This document shows, one piece after another, positions 54,031-61,326 of a stretch of 64,000 nucleotides of DNA (its first letter is position 1; each line of letters starts with the position of its first letter). The notes beneath the pieces are model-generated. The model had not been told where the DNA came from. It made no database searches and saw only the letters and a program-made list of their open reading frames with translations. The stretch covers positions 4,712,001 to 4,776,000 of the forward strand of contig NZ_CP096829.1 in NCBI RefSeq assembly GCF_023272795.1. Direction: 5' to 3'. The DNA is from Flavobacterium humidisoli (GTDB lineage Bacteria > Bacteroidota > Bacteroidia > Flavobacteriales > Flavobacteriaceae). The translations under genes were made by a program, and so were the position numbers.

Positions 54031-54276
54031 ATGAATGATATAGAAAAAAAAGAAGTAGTTAAAAAATGGTTAGAAAAAAATCAATTTTTTAATGTAGAAA
54101 CAAACGATTCTAATTTTATGGTTGCAGATGGAATTTCTCATAGATTAGTTGTAATGATAGGATCAGAAAATATAGATTTTCAAATAGAAGAAATAAAAAT
54201 AAAAACATTAAAAAGTGGTAGGCAATTATGGAAAGCAGATGTAGAAGAATCTGAAATTAACTGGGAAATGCTTTAA
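54031..54276 (+). CDS. small protein paired with the HEXXH gene
   Basis: An 81-residue acidic protein (KKEVVKKWLEKNQFF, then strand-like segments and WKADVEESEINWEML). No known family is recognised. It starts 7 nt after the HEXXH gene and is followed by a terminator, so the two form a unit. Such a partner could be an inhibitor, substrate or DNA-binding subunit of the protease; nothing in the sequence decides. Confidence 0.65.
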   Translation: MNDIEKKEVVKKWLEKNQFFNVETNDSNFMVADGISHRLVVMIGSENIDFQIEEIKIKTLKSGRQLWKADVEESEINWEML

Positions 54277-54296
54277 ACTAAATAAACTCACTATAA

Positions 54297-54330
54297 AAAA
54301 CCTCGATTCAAAAAAAAAATCGAGGTTTTT
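54297..54330. terminator. bidirectional terminator
   Basis: CCTCGATT and AATCGAGG with a poly-A loop, followed by TTTTT on the plus strand; the reverse strand also gives a stem followed by TTTTTT. It separates the plus-strand pair from the minus-strand gene at 54345. Confidence 0.9.
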
Positions 54331-54344
54331 CCATTTAATAACTC

Positions 54345-54587
54345 TTACTCCTCACTCAAATAAGGATTTAAAATCTCCGCCAATTCATTGAGCCAATAAT
54401 AATTGTCTTCAAAATTTAAAAGTCCAATTTGGAGGGTTTCGTGTTGTCGCGTTACACCGAGAGCTAAAATGCAGTTTACTTGTCTTAATATTTTAGCCAT
54501 ATCTTGGGGATCGATAATATGGTTAAAAAAATCAATCAGCCTTGTTTCGGCTTCTTTGGAAAGGGTGTTTTTGTTCATGTCTTCCAT
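54345..54587 (-). CDS. small protein of unknown function
   Basis: An 80-residue, mostly helical cytosolic protein; the start at MEDMNKN is likely, with MNKN (three residues later) possible. RLIDFFNHIIDPQDMAKILRQVNCILALG and the C-terminal YYWLNELAEILNPYLSEE suggest a compact helical fold. I do not recognise a family. It is bounded by a bidirectional terminator at its 3' end. Confidence 0.65.
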   Translation of the reverse strand: MEDMNKNTLSKEAETRLIDFFNHIIDPQDMAKILRQVNCILALGVTRQHETLQIGLLNFEDNYYWLNELAEILNPYLSEE

Positions 54588-54756
54588 TTAGTGAATTAAA
54601 GCCTATTTTAGTAAGACATATTACTTGTCAAACCATAAAAGGCAAATTTTACTTTATTTTAAATGTGAAGATTTAAGAACTTCAAATGTAAGAAAACTTT
54701 TTAAAAAAGTAAGAAAAATATTATTTTAAAATAGTTTTAAAAAATAATTAAAATCT

Positions 54757-55107
54757 CTAACCATATATAAGAGAATAATCACGCCATGCTTCAAAAATCG
54801 CTGTAAAATGAAGAGTTGGTATAATAAGATCAGGTTCGATAGTATTATCATTTTGCCAAGCTCTTGCATCTTTGTATATTTTTGTTTCCAAAATATTAAT
54901 ATCAGCAAAATATTGGCTTTCGGTAATTTCCCCGCCTCTTTCTATTTCTCCATTTATAACGGTATAGATATGTTCGTCTAAAAATTTCTGAACTTGCTCT
55001 AATTCCTTATAGTCATTTATGTAAGCTGTTAACCATGTGTATTTAGTATTAATCATTTTACCCCACATGATATAGAATTGTACTTCATAGTCGCTGAGTA
55101 TGTCCAT
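54757..55107 (-). CDS. unknown 116-residue protein
   Basis: No signal peptide or recognised motif. It is rich in aromatic residues (YTWLTAYINDYKE, WQNDNTIEPDLIIPTLHFTAIFEAWRDYSLIYG). The preceding 170 nt contain no clear terminator or operon partner. The size and aromatic-rich C-terminus resemble immunity or small accessory proteins, but this is only an impression. Confidence 0.5.
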   Translation of the reverse strand: MDILSDYEVQFYIMWGKMINTKYTWLTAYINDYKELEQVQKFLDEHIYTVINGEIERGGEITESQYFADINILETKIYKDARAWQNDNTIEPDLIIPTLHFTAIFEAWRDYSLIYG

Positions 55108-55695
55108 AGTTTTAGATTAAAATATACTACAAATATAAATTAAATATAAAATCTTATTTTTTACAAAAGAGAGAAAGTAGAAAAATGAAATATTGTAGTG
55201 ATGTCTATTGTGTTTGTTAGTTGCTACCCGTGAGCGAGACGTTCGCGCTAGCAAGGGGAAATCTTCGCGAGAAACTCCACAAAAGCGAGCTGACAATCTA
55301 TTTCGATATACCCGTGCGATTTACTTCGTCAATTCGCTATCGCTCGTGTCTCCCTTCGGCCGAAATGACAAACTATATGCGAACGCTAACACTAAGTAAA
55401 AGGCAAAAAAATCACAAGAAAATCCACAATTATTTTAAAACATAGCCTCTGGTTTCAACCAGAGGAACGCAAAGATTGATTCTCAATTAATTAAAAAGAA
55501 TCAATTGCCTCCAGCTTTAGCTGGAGGTATAAAATAAAGTTAGAAAAGGCTTTAGCCAAAATACGCATTTGGCTAAAGCCTTATTACTATCAAATCTTTT
55601 AATCCCCTAGTTAAAACTAGGGGCTATTCAATAAAAAAAAACAAGACCAAAATTGATCTTGCATTTTTTGTAACTTGATAAATAGAAAACATCTC
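55108..55695. repeat. non-coding block of hairpins and dispersed repeats
   Basis: 588 nt with no credible gene. About 55200-55400 is a GC-richer dispersed repeat (includes 55260-55283, an inverted copy of 56559-56582). From 55446 it contains perfect or near-perfect hairpins in a row: 55446-55465 (CCTCTGGTT/AACCAGAGG), 55475-55505, 55508-55527 (CCTCCAGCT/AGCTGGAGG), 55546-55582 (15-bp stem) and 55604-55623 (CCCCTAGTT/AACTAGGGG). Short frames here are translations of the repeats. The three two-base-loop palindromes suggest REP-like units. Confidence 0.8.
55632..55661 (-). terminator. terminator of the DJ-1/PfpI gene
   Basis: On the minus strand CAAGATC...GGTCTTG (one mismatch) is followed by nine or more T. 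It lies 34 nt after the stop at 55696. Confidence 0.7.
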
Positions 55696-56244
55696 TTACG
55701 CTCTCTGACGCTCATGTATTCCTTCTTTAATTTCTTCCACCATTTTTTTATTAAAAGCGGGCAAATCATTCGGGTTTCGGCTGGTTACTAATCCGTTGTC
55801 TACGACAACTTCTGAATCTTCCCATTGTGCGCCAGCATTTTTCAAATCGTTTTTAACAGAGAAAAACGAAGTTACTTTTCGACCTTGTAAAACATCGGCA
55901 TCTACCAGAATTTGAGGTCCATGGCAAATAGCGGCTACTGGTTTTTTACTTTCAAAGAAGGAACGTACAAAATTTACAGCAGCTTCTTCTCTTCTTAATA
56001 AATCAGGGTTTATAACTCCACCCGGAAGAACCAAAGCATCGTAATCGGCTTCATTTGCCTGATCTAATACGACATCGACATCATATTCTGTGCTCCAATT
56101 TCCGTCTTTCCAAGATTTAATAGTTCCAGATTTCAAACTTACAATATCTGCATTCCAACCTTGCTCTTCCAGATAGGCTTTTGGAGATGCTAATTCTGAT
56201 TCTTCAAATCCGTTTGTGGCTAATATGGCTATATTCTTTTTCAT
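55696..56244 (-). CDS. DJ-1/PfpI family protein
   Basis: A 182-residue protein of the DJ-1/PfpI (protease I, YhbO-like) group. The nucleophile is Cys107 in the elbow AAICHGPQ, with Glu from GFEESEL near residue 14 as partner. ALVLPGGVINPDLLRREE near 70 is typical. No signal peptide. These proteins act in stress response and glyoxal/methylglyoxal handling; a specific activity is not claimed. Its neighbours do not suggest a pathway. Confidence 0.9.
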   Translation of the reverse strand: MKKNIAILATNGFEESELASPKAYLEEQGWNADIVSLKSGTIKSWKDGNWSTEYDVDVVLDQANEADYDALVLPGGVINPDLLRREEAAVNFVRSFFESKKPVAAICHGPQILVDADVLQGRKVTSFFSVKNDLKNAGAQWEDSEVVVDNGLVTSRNPNDLPAFNKKMVEEIKEGIHERQRA

Positions 56245-56763
56245 AATTTTAAATTTTTAAAATGTTATTAATTTTGATTTACCTAAAATTAGGTATTTCA
56301 AACAGCCAGCGGAAACAGAGCATGTTAAAGCTTTCTTTAATAAAAGTTAATTAATTGAATTACAAGTTTTTATTAAAAATTAAACTGAAATTATATAAGA
56401 TGTAGGTCAATTTGGTTTGCTATTTTATACCGTGAAAGCTAGAGAAGTGATTATATAAATGATGTCGCTCCGCTGGAACGTTTGGTACGGTATTTTTTTT
56501 GAATCTATAAAATATTTCATTCCTACGGAATTTTTATCACATCTATTCATTGCCAATCTTTGTGGAGCTACTTGCGAAGATTTCTCCTTACGTCGAAATG
56601 ACAAATAAAACGTTTATTATAAAAAAACTTCTATAACTTATATGACCTTATATGGTTCAAAAAATAATTGCTATTTTTGATCATCCTATTTTTTTGAAAA
56701 CAACTTATCAGATGGTTAAAACATTTCCGTTTTAATCACAGCAACCATTATAATCTACCATTT
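56245..56763. other. gene-free spacer with a dispersed repeat
   Basis: No ORF is supported. About 56459-56610 holds a repeat (GTCGCTCCGCTGGAAC, CTATAAAATATTT, TTTGTGGAGCTACTTGCGAA, CGTCGAAATGACAAA) whose parts recur at about 19674-19735 and, inverted, at 55260-55283. The remaining part leads into the response-regulator gene. Confidence 0.6.
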
Positions 56764-57441
56764 ATGAATGTTTTACTCATTGAAGATGATAAACGCATCA
56801 GCGAATTTATAGTAAAAGGTTTGGAGGAAAACAACTTTACTGTGCATCTGGCCGAAACGGGCGAGATTGCCAGAGACCTCATTCAGCAAGATATTTGGGA
56901 TATTATTTTGATGGATATTATGCTTCCGGGAATCGACGGCATTCAGCTTGTCAAATTAATGCGTTTCAAAAAAAATCATACTCCCGTTTTAATGTTAAGC
57001 GCTTTGAGCGATACCGATGATAAAGTAACCGCTTTAGATTCTGGCGCCGATGATTATTTGGTGAAACCGTTTCATTTTAAGGAATTAATTTCGAGAGTCA
57101 ACGCGCTTACGCGAAGAACCAAATTCAATTATGACAAAGTAGAAACCTTATACAAATTAGGAACTTTAACCATAAATCCTGAAGAACATAAGGTTACCGA
57201 AAACGATACGTTAATCGATTTATCGCCAAGAGAATATAAACTGCTCTTGTATTTATTAGAAAACCGAAACAAAGTAATTCCGAGAACGCAGATTTTAAAT
57301 GCTGTTTGGGGAATTAATTACGATAACAATACGAATGTTGTCGATGTTTACATTTCTTATTTAAGAAACAAAATTGAGCAGAACCATAAATTTATCCATA
57401 CCATAAAAGGAACGGGATATATGATTAAAGAAGAATCATGA
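56764..57441 (+). CDS. OmpR/PhoB-family response regulator
   Basis: A 225-residue regulator. Receiver domain (1-115): acidic pair EDD near 7, phospho-Asp51 in IILMDIMLPG, Lys in DYLVKPFHF near 102. C-terminal winged-helix (about 125-225): LSPREYKLLLYLLENRNKVIPRTQI and VDVYISYLRNKIE. It overlaps the kinase gene by 4 nt. Two genes later the metal efflux operon begins, so it should regulate it in the manner of CusR/CzcR systems. Confidence 0.94.
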   Translation: MNVLLIEDDKRISEFIVKGLEENNFTVHLAETGEIARDLIQQDIWDIILMDIMLPGIDGIQLVKLMRFKKNHTPVLMLSALSDTDDKVTALDSGADDYLVKPFHFKELISRVNALTRRTKFNYDKVETLYKLGTLTINPEEHKVTENDTLIDLSPREYKLLLYLLENRNKVIPRTQILNAVWGINYDNNTNVVDVYISYLRNKIEQNHKFIHTIKGTGYMIKEES

Positions 57442-58796
57442 AAATACGCAATAGGTTTACCTTAATATCATCTCTTACGTTTAGCGTTGTCTTTGTCATT
57501 GCTTCCTTTATCACGTATTATTCTTTCTACAGTTATTCGGAAAAGATTGTATATAACGAACTTCAAAAAACGTGTCTGCTTACGGGGATTTTCTATCTCG
57601 AAAAAGATGAACTGCCCGAAAATCAGCATTTGTTAATTGGACAGCAATTCAGGGAGAATTCGCTGGAAATCATCACGCGCGTGTACAACAATAAAAATCA
57701 GATTGTATACGGCGACAAAACGATCGACAACAATATCAATGCCGAAAGATTAGATTATATTCGAAAAAACAGAAAGCTCAGTTTCAAATCTAAACATCAT
57801 TTCTATTTTGGAAGTTATTATCATGACAATCAAGGAGATTTTGTGGTTTTCGTTAAAAAAAATGACGTCGAATTTAAAACCATGACCGACAGATTGCAAA
57901 TCATTATGATTATGGTTTTAATCATCGGATTAATAACGATTTATATTGTGAGCCGTGTGCTTTCTAATCTAGCGTACAGTCCGATAAAAAACATTATTGA
58001 TCAAGTAAACGAAATTCAGGCTTCGTCGCTCGATCGCCAGATTGTTTCTCCAAATTCCAAAGATGATATTCAGGAACTGGTAGAAACGTACAACAATTTA
58101 TTTACCCGTTTGTCGGATACTTTTATCATTCAAAAAAACTTCATCAATTATGTTTCGCATGAATTTAAAACGCCTTTAACGGCTATTTCAGGCAACTTAG
58201 AAGTATTTGCACAAAAAGACAGATCAAGTGCCGAATACAAAGAAATGTCTGAAAAAGTATTAGAGAATGTCTATCAAATCGAAGACACCATGAATACTTT
58301 GATGATGCTTTCTGGTCTTAGAAATAATACAGAACTTAATGAAATTTTTAGGGTCGATGAATTGGTTTGGGATATTAACGACCAATTGCCTGAGATTTAC
58401 GATTTAAAAAATGCTCCGATACAAATCGTTCTAGAAGTGGCAAATGATAAACTGCTTTCGATAAAAGGAAACAGCAACGAAATCAAAATCGCTTTATACA
58501 ACATTATAGAAAATGCCGTAAAATATTCGAACGGAAATCCTATCAAAATAAGTCTGCTGGAACAAGACAATCAGCTCAAAATTGTCATTGAAGACCGCGG
58601 AAGTGGCATTAGCGAAGATGACTTAACTTTCATTAAACAAACCTTTTACAGAGGCAAAAATGTAAAAGATATAAAAGGCAGCGGAGTTGGACTTTCACTA
58701 GCCAATATTATCTTCAAACAAAACAAAATCGATTTTAATATTGCATCCAAAAAAGACGAAGGAACAACGGTAACACTACTCTTTCCGCCACTCTAA
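57438..58796 (+). CDS. sensor histidine kinase
   Basis: A 452-residue membrane kinase: TM1 (about 8-30), a periplasmic sensor region (about 31-150), TM2 (about 155-175), HAMP-like linker, the His box NYVSHEFKTPLTAISGN near 236, N-box IIENAVKYSNG near 356, and the G-boxes EDRGSGISEDD and GSGVGLSLANIIF. It follows its regulator with a 4-nt overlap and should sense metal ions or envelope stress, in line with the adjacent heavy-metal efflux genes. Signal inferred. Confidence 0.93.
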   Translation: MKIRNRFTLISSLTFSVVFVIASFITYYSFYSYSEKIVYNELQKTCLLTGIFYLEKDELPENQHLLIGQQFRENSLEIITRVYNNKNQIVYGDKTIDNNINAERLDYIRKNRKLSFKSKHHFYFGSYYHDNQGDFVVFVKKNDVEFKTMTDRLQIIMIMVLIIGLITIYIVSRVLSNLAYSPIKNIIDQVNEIQASSLDRQIVSPNSKDDIQELVETYNNLFTRLSDTFIIQKNFINYVSHEFKTPLTAISGNLEVFAQKDRSSAEYKEMSEKVLENVYQIEDTMNTLMMLSGLRNNTELNEIFRVDELVWDINDQLPEIYDLKNAPIQIVLEVANDKLLSIKGNSNEIKIALYNIIENAVKYSNGNPIKISLLEQDNQLKIVIEDRGSGISEDDLTFIKQTFYRGKNVKDIKGSGVGLSLANIIFKQNKIDFNIASKKDEGTTVTLLFPPL

Positions 58797-58862
58797 TCGT
58801 TTTCTAATGTTGCTCTAACCGTCTTATAACACACATCAAATTAAGGGCTAATATGTCGCCAA

Positions 58863-58870
58863 TAACTTTG
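58863..58870 (+). promoter_or_regulatory. -7 element of the metal efflux operon
   Basis: TAACTTTG is a perfect TAnnTTTG box 24 nt before the TTG start of the outer-membrane gene. No -33 TTG at the usual distance, as expected for a regulator-dependent promoter. Confidence 0.6.
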
Positions 58871-58893
58871 CGATATCATTAAAACTACTTAAT

Positions 58894-60180
58894 TTGAAAC
58901 GTTTACTTTTAACCTTACTCGTTATTGTATCGCACAAAAGTGTGGCGCAGATTGCTGCCATAAACGATACCATTGTGCTGTCCAGAACACAGGCCGAGGC
59001 TTTGTTTTTGGATAAGAACATTTCTCTTATTTCTGAAAAACTCAACATCGACATGGCTGATGCACAGGTTATTCAGGCAAAACTATGGCCTAATCCTACG
59101 CTGACTATCGGCGAAATCAATCTTTGGAACAATGCTACTGCACAGCAATTGCCTCCGTTATGGGGGAATTTCGGAAAAACTTCGCAAGTCACTGCAGAAC
59201 TGGAACAGCTGATTCAGACTGCTGGAAAACGCAAAAAAATGATTGCTATGGAAAAAGTGAGCGTTGATATCGCCAAAGAATATTTCAAAACTTTTTTACG
59301 CAATCTGAAAATCGAATTCAGAAACAATCTTACCGAACTGCAATACAATCAGGCACAAGAAGCGATTTATAAAAAACAGCTTTCGTCTATGCAGACTTTA
59401 CTAAAAGCTTACGGAAATCAGGTAAAACAAGGCAATGTGGGTAAAGGCGAATACATCAGATTGAAAGCAACTGAACTTCAATTTTTAAAAGAAATAGCCG
59501 ATCTGCAAAAAGAAAACAATTCTTTGCAGAAAGAGCTTAAAGTGTTAATGAATCTTCCTGCTACAAACTACATCAAACTTACCGACGAAGGTTTTGTTCC
59601 CGATAATAAGAATATCGATAACATCAATTTAGGCAATTTGATCGCTTCTGCTGTAGAAAACCGACCAGATATGAAAGTGCTTAAACTCGGTAATGACTAC
59701 AACGACAACAAGTACAAATACGAAAAAGCGATGCGAACTCCAGACGTTACACTTGGGGTAAGTTATGACCGTGGAGCGAGTTTAATGAATGACTTTGTGG
59801 GCGTTGGTTTCTCTCTTGATCTTCCGTTTTTTAATAGAAATCAGGGAAATATCAAAGCCGCTAAACTAGCCATCGATCAGGGGAAATTATTGGCAGAAGA
59901 AAAAACGATCAGCATACAATCTGAAGTATTGCAGTCTTATGAAGATTTATTAGTTACCAAAAAATTGTACGACAGTGTTGAGGCTGATTATGAAGGAGAT
60001 TTGGATAAACTTCTGGAAGCGTATCGCAAGAACTTCCTTCAAAAAAATACCAGCATGCTTGAATATCTTGATTTTGTTGATGCTTATTTAGACAACAAAT
60101 CGATACTGCTGAATTCTAAAATGGACCTGAATAAAAATCTGGAAGAACTGCGCTATATCTCAGGTCAGGAAATCAACTAA
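58894..60180 (+). CDS. TolC/CusC-family outer-membrane efflux protein
   Basis: A 428-residue channel protein with signal peptide ending SVAQ. The start is a TTG 24 nt after the -7 box; no better start gives a signal peptide. The pattern of two OEP repeats (ADAQVIQAKLWPNPTLTIGEINLWN near 55 and DVTLGVSYDRGASLMNDFVGVGFSLDLPFFNRNQG near 285-320) is typical of the metal-efflux CusC/CzcC group. First gene of the metal efflux operon, 97 nt after the kinase; 26 nt precede the adaptor gene. Confidence 0.9.
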   Translation: MKRLLLTLLVIVSHKSVAQIAAINDTIVLSRTQAEALFLDKNISLISEKLNIDMADAQVIQAKLWPNPTLTIGEINLWNNATAQQLPPLWGNFGKTSQVTAELEQLIQTAGKRKKMIAMEKVSVDIAKEYFKTFLRNLKIEFRNNLTELQYNQAQEAIYKKQLSSMQTLLKAYGNQVKQGNVGKGEYIRLKATELQFLKEIADLQKENNSLQKELKVLMNLPATNYIKLTDEGFVPDNKNIDNINLGNLIASAVENRPDMKVLKLGNDYNDNKYKYEKAMRTPDVTLGVSYDRGASLMNDFVGVGFSLDLPFFNRNQGNIKAAKLAIDQGKLLAEEKTISIQSEVLQSYEDLLVTKKLYDSVEADYEGDLDKLLEAYRKNFLQKNTSMLEYLDFVDAYLDNKSILLNSKMDLNKNLEELRYISGQEIN

Positions 60181-60206
60181 ATCTAATTCTCAAATACAAC
60201 AAACAA

Positions 60207-61295
60207 ATGAAGAAATATATTGTACTCCCAATATTGGGGTTAATGCTCGTTTATGGATGTGGCAAAAAAGAAGAAGTAAAAGAAACGAAAGAAGAAAAGT
60301 TTTGTATCGATAAAGATTTAAAAGAAAAAATCACAATCGAACCAATTCAAAAACGGTCTGTGAGCGAATCTATAAACCTTACGGGAAACATTACGTACAA
60401 CGGCGATCACGTAGTTCAGTTTAACAGTCTTGTGGAAGGAATTATTACTAAAACTACTTTTTCGTTGGGCGATTATGTTCGAAAAGGACAGATTTTGGCC
60501 GAGATAAAAAGTACAGAATTAAACAGCATGCAGTCTGAAAGTAAATCGCTTCAATCGCAAATAAACGTGGCACAGCGTAATTTGCAAGCAGCAAAATCAA
60601 TGTTTGATGATGGAATTTCATCACAAAAAGATTTAATGCAGGCACAAAGCGAACTGGATGTCTTAAAAGCTAATCTTGAAAATGTAAGAGCCAATCTAGC
60701 CATGTTTAGCGCCAGCAGCGAAAGATCTGTTTTTCTAATTAAAGCGCCAACAGAAGGTTATATCGTAGACAAAAATATAAGTCCGGGAATGCAGATTACA
60801 AACAGCAGTGAACCGCTTTTTACTATATCTGACTTAAAAGAAATCTGGGTTTTGGTGAATGTATATACGAGTAACTTGAAAAATGTATCTGAAAATATGC
60901 CTGTTGATGTTACAACTCCAGCGTATCCGGGAGAAATCTTTAAAGGAAAAATCAATATGATGTCGAAAATTTTTGATGCCGACGAACATGTTTTGAAAGC
61001 CCGAATTGTAATGGACAACCGAAACCTGAAATTAAAACCGGGAATGACAGCCGACATTACAATCGATAAAAGCATAGGTGGCGAAGAATTGGTTTCTGTT
61101 CCCGCAAAAGCAGCCATTTTTGACAATAACCGCGATTATATCTTAATCTACAAAGACGATTGTACAATTGAAACCCGAGAAATAAGTCCGAAACTGAAAA
61201 ACAACAGCTGGCTTTATTTTGACAAAGGCGTTAACGAAGGCGAAAAGGTCATTACCAAAAACCAATTGCTGATTCACGAAAGATTAAAAAACTAA
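60207..61295 (+). CDS. CusB/CzcB-like periplasmic adaptor
   Basis: A 362-residue membrane-fusion protein; lipobox with Cys18 in LVYGC, then a Lys/Glu-rich linker. SGQ-type barrel-sandwich region near 55-90, coiled-coil hairpin (QSESKSLQSQINVAQRNLQAA near 108), return strand IKAPTEGYIVDKNISPGMQI near 178, and C-terminal beta-barrel. It lacks a Met-rich N-terminal metal site. It lies between the channel (26 nt) and the RND pump (31 nt). Confidence 0.91.
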   Translation: MKKYIVLPILGLMLVYGCGKKEEVKETKEEKFCIDKDLKEKITIEPIQKRSVSESINLTGNITYNGDHVVQFNSLVEGIITKTTFSLGDYVRKGQILAEIKSTELNSMQSESKSLQSQINVAQRNLQAAKSMFDDGISSQKDLMQAQSELDVLKANLENVRANLAMFSASSERSVFLIKAPTEGYIVDKNISPGMQITNSSEPLFTISDLKEIWVLVNVYTSNLKNVSENMPVDVTTPAYPGEIFKGKINMMSKIFDADEHVLKARIVMDNRNLKLKPGMTADITIDKSIGGEELVSVPAKAAIFDNNRDYILIYKDDCTIETREISPKLKNNSWLYFDKGVNEGEKVITKNQLLIHERLKN

Positions 61296-61326
61296 GATCC
61301 TTAAAAACGGATAAAAAATACAAGAC

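Noticed and set aside
55208..55445. Short open frames in the repeat block
   Set aside because: They translate dispersed repeat and hairpin sequence, and two overlapping frames are equally open.
55446..55623. CRISPR array
   Set aside because: The hairpins differ from one another and there are no equal spacers.
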